A stretch of 64,000 nucleotides of DNA from Rhizaria sp. SCN 62-66 (GCA_001724265.1 MEDY01000023.1:1-64000); one strand, 5' to 3'. Positions 24,649 through 44,638 are shown, counted from the first letter of the stretch. A program made the numbers and translations. The notes: generated by a model not told the origin, from the letters alone.

Positions 24649-25302
24649 TTGCGTTGTTGTTCGTTTGAGCGTGATCTTGCGACTGTATTGCATATCACAA
24701 CAATAATTCGATCACAATATTTATATCGACTCTTTTCTTACTCAATTTCCGACTTTCTCTCACTGTTTTCTCTCTTCTTTCCTTTCCCTTCGCTTCTTAG
24801 CGGATGACACGATCCAGTTCACGTATGACGCCGCGGCGTTCGAGGCGATCCAGCCCGACCCGGCCTTCGTAAACCCGGGCGAGGCCAACTGGCAACGTCT
24901 GCGCGCGCACTGGACCCGCAACTCGGACCCCAACGCGCAGGACCAGGTACGTTCACGTTCACGTCGCTCACAACAACAGATATAAACATATCGCTCACTT
25001 TGGAGAAACGCATCTTCTAACGACATGTTATTCTATTATCTATATCAAGATGCTTTTTATTTGATGAAACAAGCATCTTGTGTTTGAAATAATGACTCTT
25101 GCCCTTGCTTTTTCTCAATTTTCCGCTGCCTGTGATTTGTTTTTGTTTCTTCTCTGCGCAGGACGACGAGGACACGATCCACGACATCGACGTCGAGCAC
25201 GTCATGGTCTGTCTGCACCAGTACAAGCCTTTCCCGGCTCACGTCCCGCTCAACAGCATGATTGAGATCCTCTCCGTGCTCTGGGAGGAGGAGGGGTTCT
25301 AA
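23993..25302 (+). CDS. unrecognised acidic and Ala-rich protein with a conserved-looking C-terminal segment
   Basis: Three exons, 23993-24560, 24801-24946 and 25162-25302 (donors GTCCGT and GTACGT), join in frame to 284 residues and TAA. Residues 1-190 are low-complexity: Asp/His-rich, poly-Gln, then Ala/Gly/Thr-rich. From about residue 190 the sequence becomes complex and probably folded: DDTIQFTYDAAAF, NWQRLRAHWTRN, then DIDVEHVMVCLHQYKPF, NSMIEILSVLWEEEGF at the extreme C-terminus. The YKP...MI.IL spacing loosely recalls the CT20 motif of Eaf7/MRGBP, a NuA4 subunit, but the match is too short to call. The first donor is GTCCGT; reading past it enters a Cys-coding TGC repeat and a stop, so splicing is preferred. 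Confidence 0.65.
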
Positions 25303-25721
25303 TTAAGACAGGTACCGTACCAGGCGGTTCTAAACGATCGAATCGATACGGGGAACTTCTAAACAGTAGATCCGTAATGGAAATACGATATCAAACAAAA
25401 CTAGGATGATTTATAAGCAAAAAGGACTAACCACATGTATCGTGAGATAGAAAAGATACAGAAACATAACATGTATGATTACACTCGCTATACACTGGAG
25501 TAAAAATTTGTTGCTTTTGTATGAAAATGAATCACGGACTTCCGTACTTACTTACATTAAACATGAATAGGCACTTGGCTTTGGCCCGAGTCAATGAGTC
25601 AAACAGATAATACATGTACTTAACGAAATTATAAAACTAAACTAAACTAAGCTAAGCTAAACTGAGCCGAGAGGCTCACCTACGACTCATACGTCGCACA
25701 CAGTGAGACACAGTACGTCTC
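25303..25721. other. convergent 3' intergenic region
   Basis: It lies between two stop codons facing each other. AT-rich, with a short run of imperfect CTAA/GCTAA repeats near 25630-25665. No gene seen. Confidence 0.5.
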
Positions 25722-27630
25722 TCAATTGTGCATGCGCGGCGGCGGCAGCCCCCCGCCGCCGCCGCCCTGCTGCTGGCCCTGCCCCGGCTGGCCCTGTTGG
25801 TACGACCCTGGACCCGGCAGCAGCGCCGCGCCGCCGACCGACCCCGCGCCCGCGCCTGCCGCCCCCGCCGCGCCTGCGGCCGCGGCGGCGGCAGCAGCAG
25901 CAGCGGCGGCGGCGGCAGCGGCAGCGGCGGCGGCGGGGGAGGCGACGCCCATAGCCAGGGGTGTGCTGTCGATCTTGGCCGCGCTGGCAGCGGCGTTTGC
26001 TGCATTGGCGCCGCTGTTAAAGGGGGAGCCCACGCCGACGCCGCCGTGTCCGTGGCCGATGAGGGGAGTGCCGACCGCGCTCCTGTTGCCCGCCGCGCCG
26101 CCGGCGCCGCTGGCGAGGGTGGGCCGGACAGCAGAGGGCGGCTGGATCAGTCCGGGCGGGGCGGGGTGGGAAGAGAAGACGGCGATCTTGAACAGCTTGC
26201 CGATGGCTTCCTTGAACTTGGCGAAGTTGTAGTCGATGAGCCCGGCCTTGGAGTGCGCCTTGCTAGCCATGATGGTCACCAGCGCCAAAGACGGGTTGAT
26301 GCGGCGCATCGAGAGCACGTAGCTGTTGGCCAGCGCGATCGTAGAGACCGAGTCGTCACAGTCCAGAGCGCCGCGCGCGCCGTAGATGCACGAGACGTCG
26401 AGGATCACGTCGATCATGTCCGCGCACAGCTCATACACCTGCGGGAATCATGGTGAGGGCAGAAAGAAAATCAAACAGAGAAGTTATTAGATAAGCATTG
26501 AATTTCGTTGAGATAATAGCAATTTAAGAACACACTTTTAGAGTGTGATCATGTGATCATAGGAGTAAAACAACACATGATGGACAAGCAATTTCTCAAA
26601 TAGTGCCGATATACGTCTTCAAATCTTGCGTCTGCGTACCTGGCTGTCCATGCGCGACGAGTCCGTCGAGAGGTAGAGCTTCGAGAGCACGTCAAACACG
26701 AAGACCTTGTCCATGACGCAGGACGACAGCAGCCCGTCGAGCAACTTCTCCATGAGCCCCAGCTGCGGGATGAGCTGCTGAACGACGCGTGACAGCGCCT
26801 CGAAGACGCTGTGATCGAAAATCGACGTCAGGTGGAACGTGATGCGCAGAGGCAGCTTGGCGAGCCGGAACTCCTCCAGGATGGTGCGCTTGATCTCGGC
26901 GTGAGAGTCGGAGCGGTGCTCGTCAGTGATGTACGAGTCCGAGTCGACCTTGTGCAGCAGCACCGTCAGCGACAGCGCGGGGTTCACCTACAGACAGATA
27001 GCAGACAGAGACAAAGCAGAGAGAAAGATGAGAGTGAGCGACATAATGTAAAGTATAGGTCGCATCAAAATGAACGGTTTTCAAAAGAAAACTAAAAAAA
27101 TAAGATGTGAAATAACACACAACATATACAAATAACAGTGATCTAACAAAGGAGCAAGTATTAGGAGCACTAGGAAGTGTTTTGTTGCGTCGTACCTGGT
27201 AGGCGGTGGAGGCGGTGTAGAGGAGGTACTCGACGGCGTCGGCAAAGCTCTCCTCGTCCTGCGAATCAATCACAAACACAAGTGCGCCGGCGCGGGAAAA
27301 GATGCGGTCGGCCGTGACCTTGGACTTCTTGTCGAAGAACTCGTAGTTGCCGGGGAAGTCGAGCAGCTGGAACTGGATGAGCGCCGAAGGTAACAGCGCG
27401 GGCGGCAGCGGCGGGTAGTCTGCCTTGCGCACCTCCGTCGTCGGCTCGATGAAGAGCGTTTCGTGCGGGGACATTTTGCTAAAGACGACCTTCTGGATGG
27501 AGGTCTTGCCGCTGCGGCGCGGGCCCATGAGGAAGATGCGCGGGCGTTGGTCCGACGTGTTGTTGAGCAGCGTCGCCAGGTCCTCGACGTACGAGTTCTG
27601 GTACGGGGGCTGGTCGAAGCTAGCCTACAT
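25722..27630 (-). CDS. RRAGC: RagC/D (Gtr2) GTPase
   Basis: Three core exons, 27624-27196, 26987-26640 and 26438-25722, with TGA stop. The sequence follows RagC/D closely: P-loop GPRRSGKTSIQKVVFSKM, SPHETLFIEPT, LLDFPGN (switch II, DFPG), VFVIDSQDE, LLHKVDSD (HKVD base motif), LTSIFDHSVFEALSRVVQQL, KVFVFDVLSKLYLSTDSS and YELCADMIDVILDVSCIYG. The Rag heterodimer recruits TORC1 to lysosomes when amino acids are plentiful. The C-terminal tail adds about 90 Ala/Gly/Pro-rich residues including a poly-Ala run. The start is uncertain: an ATG at 27630 is followed directly by an in-frame TAG and then GCTAGC, giving 499 residues if TAG is sense. Alternatively that TAG is a splice acceptor for an upstream exon ending in ATG near 27757 (donor GTCCGT). 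Confidence 0.9.
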
Positions 27631-35614
<7,984 letters not shown>

Positions 35615-36013
35615 CACACACAACTCGACTGCATGCGACACACATATGTCGTCGCATATGATTGGAGACTCATGAGACTTACATAACGCTAGTTACAGTG
35701 GGCTGTTGTGACATCATATCATGGATTGCATAATGTATAATTATATTAGTGTTTGAACTGTTTACTTAGTGTTTTATCAAATACACATTGATTTGAATCA
35801 TAATCTTATGTTATTGAGTGTTATTTATTCTAAATTTAACAGTTTCGTCCCCCCGCAAATGTGCGATGAGATGAATCTGCTCCGCGCTGGCCTGGACGGA
35901 CTTGTGTTCCGCAATAGCGCGCGCACCAATTAACAGAAGCAACGAATACATGTCTATAAACTGAGGTCGAAACCACACATATGAACACTGAGGAATAGGA
36001 TCGTATCAAGAGC
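35615..36013. other. convergent 3' intergenic region
   Basis: It lies between the ORC1 and VPS37 stop codons. AT-rich, no gene seen. Confidence 0.5.
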
Positions 36014-38465
36014 TCACCACCAGCCTCCACTCGTCGGCGGCGTCGATGGCCCCGTAGTCCCGCCATTCGCGCTGTTGTTGTTGTTGTTGCTGCTCGCGCC
36101 GCCGTTGCTCGCCACGGTCTGCAACGCCAGCGGCCTCTGGTGTCCCGCGGGCAGCACCGGCGGCGCCGCGGCCCCAGCGCCAGCGCCGACGCCAGCGCCA
36201 GCGCCGATAGTCACCGTGCCGTACATAATGCTCACGCTGCTGCTGCTCTACATGCGGCCGCCGCTGCCGCCGAGGTTGCTGCTGCTGCGGTGGTGTGCAG
36301 CGCTGATGTTGCTGCTGCTGTGCGCAATGTTGCTGCCACTCTGCTGCATGGCGTGTTGATAGGTAGCTTCAACGCGCTCCGCCTTGGCGCGCAGCAAGTG
36401 CGCGCTGCGGCGCATCTGCTGGTACTTGGTGATCGTCTGCGGCAGTGAGTGGCTCTCTCCGCCCTCGCCGCCCTCTTTCGCCACGCCCAGCCGCGACTCG
36501 AGCGCCTCCAGGTTCCCGCCGTCCTCATTCGCACTGGCATTTGCACCGGCGTTTCCAGCTTGAGTGGCGACGTTGCCGCTGAAGCTCGGGTTCGCCCCGC
36601 CGCCGCCGCCGCCGTTGTTGCTCGTAAACGAGGCAACGCGGCGGCTGAGCTTGAGGTGCTCCTTGGCCATCGAGAGCAACTGGTCGGCCTCGGCCTCGGT
36701 CTGCTCGGCCTTGGCGACGAGTGCTGCAACCACCAGCGGCGGCGACAGCAGCTGCTGCAGCGCGCTGTGTTGCGCGAGCAGTGCCACAATCTCCCCTTCG
36801 CGCGCCGCGAACGCGCGCTCGGCCGCGGCCAGGCGGGCGGCGGCGGCGGCGAGCGCGACCTTGGCCTCGGAAGCGGCAGCGGCGAGGCGCTCGACGGACA
36901 GCGAGTGCGTCTCCACCACGGCGAGCGGGCGGGTGAGGAGCGGGTGCGACAGCGTCCAGGCCTGCACGCGCGCCTGCGAGTTGTCCATGGCGCGCAGCTC
37001 GTCCAGAGACTGGATATGTCGGGTTCGCGAAAAAAAAAAGAAAAAAGAAAAGCAGTCAAACGAAGCGGGAGTGGAAATGATAAAGTTAGATTTTGAAGAT
37101 ATATGAAGATTATCGATCCAATATCACTGTAAAATACGATTTAAATGTTGATATTTTGTTAAATAGCATCATGATCGACGACTGAGACTTTCATTCCGCA
37201 TGATGTGTGATGTTATGAAAAGTGAAACGCGACGTACCAGATTCGCGATTTCCTCATTGGCCAGCTTGAGCACGGGGGCAGAGGCAGGCGTGTCTTTGAA
37301 CACGTCGTCCTTCTCCTCGCTTGCGCCGGCACCCGCGCCGCCGTCCTCTTTGCTGCCGCTCGCAGTGATAGCTGCGGCGTTCTCGGGGTACGAGGGCCGG
37401 CGGTCCCTTAGATTCGGCGGCGGGGCACTTAGGTTCGACGACCCCCCTCCATACTGCTGCTGCTGTTGCAGCTGCGAGTTGAGGGGCGGCGGAGGGCGCT
37501 GAGGCGGCATCGCATTCCCGCCGCTCGCCTGCTGCCACTGCTGGTACTGCGGATACTGCGGCTGCTGCGGCTGGTATTGTTGATACGGCCGCGGCTGATA
37601 CGGGGCCCCCGCGGGCGCGGGCGGCGGCGCGCGCGGGTACAGCGAGATTGAACCCGAGCTTGCACTCGCACCTAATCCTCCAGCACCCGCTCCAGCGCCA
37701 GCGCCAGTGTTCATATTGTTCATATTAGCGTTTGCGCTAGCACCACTGCTGCCTGCGGTAAAGCTTCGACTGCCGCCCGCGCCGCCGCCAGCGCCGTAGC
37801 CTGGCGCGCCGTAGCCCGGAGCATTTGGGTTGTTGAGAGAGGCGTTCGCGGCCTGCGCGACGGACATCGGCACGGGGGGGTCGAGCGGGAGTGCGCGGGT
37901 GATGCCCTGGACGACAGAGAGCACGGACTCGCCCTGGGGAGTCCAGTTGGCGATGGCGGGGCAGCGGGAGAGGAAGCCTGCGGGGTCGATCCAGGGGTGC
38001 AAGACAGGGTTCGAGATCTGGGGAGTTGACAAGAGACCAGATGGAAAAATGCAATGTGCAGAAAACAGTGAGAATTGACACACGATGGGTTGAGAGCAAA
38101 GATAAAGAACAAGTGAGCGATTTCAAAAAGATAACAAGTCACAGTTTATACGATTGACATTGTTTGAAGCCCTCATGTAGTTATCTAGACTTGCAAGACA
38201 ACCTGAAACGCATGATGAAGGGAGAGTTGCTGTTTAGTTCGATTGAGCGACGTACGCGGCACGTGAAGGGCGTGGTGGGGAAGTCGGGCGGGACCGTCGT
38301 GGTCATGCGGAGCGAACCGTACGCGGTGGATATCTGCACGTCGAAGGAGTTGCCGTCGGCGGCCCAGGTGGCGGCGGGGAGCCCTCGCTTGAGGGTTTCA
38401 AGCTCGGTGCGCCGCCGCTGCTCCTCAGGGGTCTCCTTTTTCTTGCTCCGGCCGAAGAAAAACAT
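36014..38465 (-). CDS. VPS37: ESCRT-I subunit VPS37 (UEV-like N-terminus, Mod(r) domain) with one in-frame TAG
   Basis: Three phase-0 exons, 38465-38256, 38017-37238 and 37009-36014 (donors GTACGT), give 661 residues ending in TGA if the TAG at 36250-36248 (residue 584) is read. Residues 1-125 resemble the UEV-like domain of VPS37A: MTTTVPPDFPTTPFTCRV, NPVLHPWIDPAGFL, W..QGESVLSVV. A Gly/Pro/Gln-rich linker follows. The Mod(r) helical domain runs from about 330 to 560, with coiled-coil-like segments VERLAAAASEAKVALAAAAARL and LVAKAEQTEAEADQLL. ESCRT-I sorts ubiquitinated cargo into multivesicular bodies. After the TAG, 77 more codons stay open and protein-like (GVGAGAGAAAPPVLPAGHQ, poly-Asn) before TGA. 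If TAG were a stop the protein would be 583 residues. An acceptor-like site ends 4 nt before the ATG. Confidence 0.82.
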
Positions 38466-38925
38466 CGGGCTGCAGGGAGAAAGCAAGCTTAGCCTGCTAA
38501 ACTAGAAAGCTGTTTACGTTGCCTTGTGGCGGTTAGATGCTAGCGCGCAAGAGAGGAGCGCGGTGATGCGGTGGGGAAAGTGTGGTGACTGTGCAGATTG
38601 AGTGAGCACGAGGCGAAACGAGAACAGCTACTAGACAAGCAAGGTGATCTCAATGAAAGATTTAATTCAATGATCAGTACCAAATAAGACATGATGTTAC
38701 GAAAATACAGCCTGCAGTCTAGTTAACGGTCACACTGGGTCAATATCTATGCTTTTCAGACGGACAACAACAACCTCTCTCTCACTCGCTCGGATCGCGT
38801 CGCCCCAATTCTTCGAAGTCGATTCGTGGTGAACTAAACATTTTTCTGTATTCCTCCTCCAAACCACATCGAGATGAAACAAAAGTTGTTAAAATAGATA
38901 CCAAACAGCCATATAAGATTCATAC
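38466..38925. other. intergenic DNA between VPS37 start and QTRT1 stop
   Basis: Both genes are on the minus strand, so this should hold the VPS37 promoter and the QTRT1 3' UTR. No gene seen. Confidence 0.5.
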
Positions 38926-41232
38926 TTACTTCTTGTTGACGGTGAACGCGATGTTATCGTAGTCCTTGTCCTTGCAATGCTCGCGCGTGATGGTCGCCAG
39001 CTCGCTGCCGTGCTCGACCCCCGTGGCCGCGCCCGCCGTCGCGCCGCGCTGCGCGAGCGCCGCCAGCGCGACCTCGACGGGCTGCGCGGCCCTCGCTGCG
39101 GCCGCCGCGGCCGCCTTGGCTGCCTCGGGGTCGCGCATGCCCTCCGGCCGCGCCTTGGGGGCAGTGCGCACGTCCGCCGCCGCGCGCGCCCCTTCGTCGC
39201 GCACGAAGCCATTCCGGCCCTCGTAGTCGGCGGCCAGATCGAAGTCCTGGGCCGTGAGCGCGTCCCAGACCCAGGCGGGTAGCCGGTGGTCGGCGAAGTT
39301 GAGCGCAAGGTTCTCGCGCACGAAGGCCTCGAACCGGCCGGCGAGGAGCGACTCGCGCATCAGCTTCATGTAGTGCGCCATGTAGCCCATGTTGTGGATC
39401 GACAACAGGTGGCACCCGAGCGGCTGCTTGCCCGCGATGTGGTGCAGGTACGACCGGGGGTACTTCCACTTGCTACACACGTCACAGAGGCACGTCTCGC
39501 ACAGAACGCGGTGGTCCTCGGCGAACTTGGTGCTCGACAGCTTCAGCAGCCCGTCGGGCACGATCGCGGTGCCGAAGCGCGCCGTTCGGCACGGCCACAC
39601 GCAGTCGAACATGTCGACGCCCATCGCCACGCAGACGAGCAGGTCGACCGGGTACCCGACGCCCATGAGGTAGCGCGGCTTGTCAGAGGGCAGGTGCGTT
39701 GCGCACAGGTCGACAACACGCCAGAACTCCTCTTTGTCCTCGCCACCGGCCAGACCGCCAATCGCATAGCCTATCGGTGGGATAAAAAATAGATAAGGAG
39801 ATTTGACAAGGTATATGAGGGATTTGCCAAAAAATAAGTTTAGATGTAAGATTATTAGCACTGCTAGACATTGCGTTTTGTTAAAGAGTTTCTTCAAGTG
39901 AGACGTACCCGGGAGGTCGCGCTTGATCATCTCCTCGAGGCAGCGGCGGCGCAGTGGGGCCTGGAGGCCGCCCTGGATGATGCCGAACAGATTCTGCACG
40001 TCGGGCTTCTTGTGCGCCGCGATGCACCGGTCAAGCCACCGGATAGAGCGCTCCATCGCCTCCTCCACACGGGGGCCGACTACAGTGAGTGCGAGTCAAA
40101 AGCAAGCGAGCAAGCGAGATGATTGAATTATGTGAGACTTAAGAGCATAGACAAACGACTATAGAGCTGAAACAAGAAAAATGGTTAGATTGTCGTGAAT
40201 TCCACACAAATATTATAAAAAAATCATTGAAAAGATGAGATAAATATGAAATATCTGCGTACCGGTCATGGAGTGGCAGACGTCATCGAGCGCCATGAGG
40301 ATGTCCGCGCCGATCTCATTCTGGTACTGCACGGAGCGCTCGGGCGTGAGCAGCAACATCGACCCGTCGACGGGGGACTTGAACTTGACGCCCTGTTCGT
40401 TGATCTCGGCCAGCTCGACCAGCGACACCATCTGGAAGCCTCCGGAGTCGGTCAGTAGGTTCTTGTCCCAGTTCATGAAGGCGTGCAGCCCACCCTTGCG
40501 GTGCACGACGTCCGTCCCGGGGCGCACGCCGAGATGGTACGTGTTGCCGAGGATGATGTTGATGTCCGGGATCGCCTCCACCTGCTTCGCGCACACGCCC
40601 TTGATTGCGCCCTGTGTCCCCACGGGCATGAACACCGGGGTCTGCACAGTCCCATGCGGCAGCTCGAGCGTGCCCGCACGCGCCTTGCCGTGCTTCGCGC
40701 GCTCCGTAAACCGCAGCGCCGGGGACCGCGCCGAGAAGGGCTTGAAGGCCGCCAGACTCGCGAAGTGCGAGCTCGGGTTGGCGACCTCTGACCGGGCGAC
40801 CCCCCACTCCTCGGGCGCGTAGGGCTAGAGATGGATCGCCGTACGCGACGCCGCGCTCACCACCGCAGGAGCAGCGACAGCACCGTCGGTCGCCGTAGCA
40901 GCGGCAGTGGCGTTGGCGGGGGCCGTGGTGGAGCGGTTTTTGGACGGCCGCACGACTGCAGCGGCCGCATTCGCGCTTGCACTGGTATTCGCGCCAGCGT
41001 TAGAGTTCACAGTGGCGATGCTGGGGGAGGCGGCGCCGGGGCTGCGGCTGCGACTGCGAGCGCGGGGGGCCACGCTGGCGGTGTGGTTGTTACTCGTGTC
41101 GGCGTCACTCATGGCGATAGCGTTGTTGTTGCTGTTATCGGCTTGCTTGGAGCGCTTGGCGACGTGGTTGACCGCGGGGGATCCAGTGTTAGAGCTAGCA
41201 GAGGCGTTGGCGCTAGAACTCGAATCAGACAT
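38926..41232 (-). CDS. QTRT1: queuine tRNA-ribosyltransferase catalytic subunit (tRNA-guanine transglycosylase) with one in-frame TAG
   Basis: Three exons, 41232-40263, 40079-39909 and 39770-38926 (donors GTACGC and GTACGT), give 661 residues ending in TAA if the TAG at 40827-40825 (residue 136) is read. The enzyme swaps guanine 34 for queuine in GUN-anticodon tRNAs. Visible motifs: [39 protein letters not shown] (active-site Asp), [20 protein letters not shown] across a junction, [35 protein letters not shown] (nucleophile Asp), and zinc site CLCDVC with a downstream His. An Ala-rich C-terminal extension follows. The conserved domain begins before the first ATG downstream of the TAG, so initiation must be upstream. 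Either TAG is translated or it is a splice acceptor (CTCTAG). The first in-frame ATG is 41232; the frame stays open without ATG to about 42087. Confidence 0.87.
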
Positions 41233-42644
41233 GATTTGCGCGTTGAAGCTGCTGTAGTAGTGGCTGTCGTACTGCACTCGCGTCGATGAACCACTGTTGG
41301 AGTTGTCCTCTGCGTCGTCTGCAAACGAGTCGGAGCTAGAACTGGCTGCTTTGAGGTTCTGAGCGTGAGAACTCTTGGGCTTGGTGTTGGTGTTGCTGTA
41401 CGGCGACGGGGGGCGCGGGCGCGGACGAAGCAACGGCTTTACCGAGGGCAAACTGACGCCAGAGACAGAGACGGCAGGGTTGCTGTGAGCGGGACTGTTG
41501 ACGACACTGCTGCTGCTGCTGCTGCTGGTGCGGCGGCGACTGCTGCGGTGGGAGTGGCGCGGGTGCAGGGCGGTGGAGGCGACACTGGTGACAACCGAGA
41601 GCGGGGCCAGGGACGCAAACACAGAGCTGCTGTAGACGCGACGACTAGTGTTAGTGCGAGTGTTCGAGCCAGAGCTAGAGCTGGAGCTGGAGCTAGAGCT
41701 AGGGCAGTTGTGGGTGCTAACGAGCGCAGGCGCGGGGACGACAAAGGTCTTGGCTGCGACTGTGTACGCGCGCGCTGCTGCTACAACTGCTGCCGCTGAT
41801 GTAGTGGTTGTTGTTGAAGCGTGGGGTGTCGCGGTTGCGGAGAATGAGGCAAGGCGACGGGCTGCGGCGGCGAGAATGGTGCCCGGGAGCGAGGAACGCG
41901 GACGCGGCACGGGGAGTGTACGGCGAACGCGCGGGAAAAAAGGGGGCACAGCGCAACAAGACGTGCGGTGTGCGGAGGGAGAGAACTGGTGAAGCGAGCG
42001 GGCCGGAGGGAGGAGAAAGAAGCGAGGATGAGCAAAGGGATGGGGGGAGATTTTCAAGGGCTTCGGAAGAGGCCAAGCGCGTCTTGTTTAGCAAAATGAA
42101 TAGTAGACCACGGCACAAAACTCACGGGATAGACGATATACCGCTGATAAATGCACTGGTTATCGACTCATACGGCACCCAGAGACGCTCCCCGTCGGCA
42201 CTTCGCACCGCCCTTTGTTTGTGGTCACCGTATGCCATTTTTGGGAACCAGCCCAAGCGAGATCGCCGCGCCGCGACGGCACAACACGAGTGACCACAAC
42301 TGGGGTAGCGTGGATTCCGCGAGGTCATGTTGAAGGAAAGCGATCGTCATTCATTGTAGAACTTGATGTGCAGATAGAAATATTGCTTGTGAAAATGTTA
42401 TATAAATTCTATTCCAGAGAGAAGCTGTTTACCCCTGTGCCGACCCGTTCCCGTTCATGACTCGACTCACCCTTTGCCTCATCTTCTCGCCCCGCTTTCC
42501 GCCCATGCTGCGCCCCACAGTCCGCTTCTTTCCACTCTGCAACTTGATAACGCAACAACTGCGCGTGTTTTACTCAAACTAACTACACCAGCACTCCGCT
42601 CCAGCACACCCTACGCGCGCCTACCGCACTGAAAGCTCAGCAAC
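41233..42644. promoter_or_regulatory. divergent region between QTRT1 and the RPC7-like gene, with an ATG-less open frame
   Basis: From 41233 to about 42087 the minus strand stays open in the QTRT1 frame and reads like protein (Arg/Ser/Ala-rich, for example RRLASFSATATPHAS) but has no ATG. It may be an N-terminal extension reached by a spliced exon or a non-AUG start. From 42088 to 42644 no coding signal is seen; both promoters should lie here. Confidence 0.45.
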
Positions 42645-43766
42645 ATGTCTTGGCGCGGTGCCCAGCGCGTTGACCCAAACAAGGTCGTGCCGATCATCTC
42701 CCACAACGACGACGACGCCACGGTCGCGCCCATCCTGCTCCAGGAGACGCGCTCGCACGAGGTCCGTCCGCCCGTGCTGTACCCGGCTCGCAGGCTCACC
42801 CGTCTCGACCTCCCCTCGGCAGACCTCAAGGTACGTCAAATCAAGCAAGCTCGAACCTTAAGCTAATATTTCTCGCTTGTATCGACACATCGAAGCTTCT
42901 ATCTCCACTATAAAACTAATAACAATTTGTTCTATTATTGACATTGTTCTTATTGTTTAAATCCCACATATACGCACTCTAAACCACTTTTTATGCAACT
43001 TGTTTTCTTTCCCGACTTGCCTTCTGCCTGCCTACAGTCTGTCGAGTACGCCAAGCGTCTGCTTGACCGTTTCTCATACAGCGGCTTTCACCAGGACTAC
43101 GCCACTATCTCCATCACTTCTGGCGCCTCCTCCTCGTCCTCCGCGACTTCCTTTACGACCAACAAGGCCTCCTCGGCTGGCTCCGCGGCCGCGCTGCGCA
43201 AGTACTCGGACAAGTTCCGCGTCATGATGGGCGTGCGCACGGTCGCCGACGAGGTCGACCCGTCGTCGCTGCACCTCTTCCCGGCCGAGCTGCGCCGCTT
43301 CCTCACCTCGCGCAAGCGAACGGCCGAGGTGATGCTTGGCGTCGCCTCCGCGGCCTCGGCGCCCGTATCGCTGTCGACGATCTCGAGCACGATCCGCGAG
43401 CTGGGCACCAACAAGCGCATGCGGCTCGACTCGCTCATCTCCATGCTCGACGGCTCAGTCAGCTCCATTGCAGGCTCGGCCGCGCGAGAGCGCGAGCGCG
43501 AGCGTGCTGCTGCGGCGGCGGCGGCCGCGGCGGCGGGCGGCGGCGACGGCAAGGACGGGACCAAGAAGGAGGGTGACGGCGGGACCGCGGGCGCCGGGGA
43601 GGACGAGGACGACGAGGGCGGCGACGGAGACGACGACGACGATGAGGAGTTCGACTACGACGACGACAACAGCGACGACGACGATTATACGGCACGCTAC
43701 CACGACGACGACGAAGACGGCGCCAACGCGTTTGGCGACGACGACAACGACGAGGGCGCGTTCTGA
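42645..43766 (+). CDS. RNA polymerase III subunit RPC7/Rpc31-like protein
   Basis: Two exons, 42645-42830 and 43038-43766 (donor GTACGT, acceptor TACAG), give 304 residues and TGA. The N-terminus is SWRGAQRVDPN followed by RPPVLYPARRLTRLDLPS and a segment resembling the LKR..R region of RPC7. The C-terminal 80 residues are strongly acidic and end DDDYTARYHDDDEDG...FGDDDNDEGAF, which parallels the acidic RPC7/POLR3G tail (DNDY..YFDNGEDF..). Rpc31/RPC7 belongs to the RPC3-RPC6-RPC7 initiation subcomplex of Pol III. The middle has Ser/Thr- and Ala-rich stretches. The assignment rests on overall layout and the C-terminal signature and is not certain; another acidic nuclear protein is possible. 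The gene model itself is strong. Confidence 0.6.
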
Positions 43767-44638
43767 GCGCGCGCAATCGCCCTATAAGAGCTTAGTGAGC
43801 TCAGAGAGGACGGAAAGCCCGACGAGGGCGTTAGAATCAGAGAGTCGTATTAGCTGGGACGGCTACTCCAGTATCGAATTACGCAAAGCGTGGATCCCTC
43901 TCTGTGTGTCTTTGGATTGGTCTAGTTTTAGCGTGCGCTTAAATCTGTATGCTAACTATATTTACGCTCTGTACTGTTGCCGCCGCGCGCTATCGCAACT
44001 ATTTTGCGTTTGTTTCGCCGGTCGCTCGGCTTGTCGGCTGGAGAGAAAGGCCGAGGGGAGGGACGATACTTGCCGACGACTTTATACAACATAGTTCCAT
44101 ACTGCACACATTCGTCCTCCAATAGATCCATTTTATAGCAGAGGTCTACCTAAATTTGCATCCCCAATCTCACCCGCCGCGATTTGAGCGAGATATGCCC
44201 CGATGAGTGCCGAATCCTGAGCCGACTCTTGTTTTCTTTCGGCCGGACGCCGGTCAGACTGGCACGTGATGAACGGACATTGACCGAGTCCCAGTGACGA
44301 TCGGTTGTGTTCTGCTTAAGTGGCCCGAAAAGCTCAATTTTCGCAGCATTATGCGCGCTACAGTCCGTTAAGCGTTATAGTCCGACTATGACGCAGGTAC
44401 TGTGCTATGATGTATATTTATTTAATATTGCTTTTTCAAACAAGTGATTGCGGTGCCGCCTAAACGCACTCTGCTGGCGGCCGCAGGAATCGCAGTTTGG
44501 CAAGACAACGGCCGCGTCGGCGTCGCTTCTTTTGTCACTCACATACGTCCCCGTTTGTCTTAATTTTGCTGCCTTATTGTAGCACCTCTTGTTAGCTATA
44601 TAATACCGCGCGATTTCCGCGTTTGAGGCCGATCTTGC
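43767..44638. other. intergenic DNA between the RPC7-like and ClC genes
   Basis: Contains the 3' end of one gene and the promoter of the next on the same strand. No RNA gene or repeat can be supported. Confidence 0.5.

Noticed and set aside
44200-44330. Box C/D snoRNA-like TGATGA and CTGA elements
   Set aside because: The spacing and terminal stem are not convincing, and such short boxes occur by chance.
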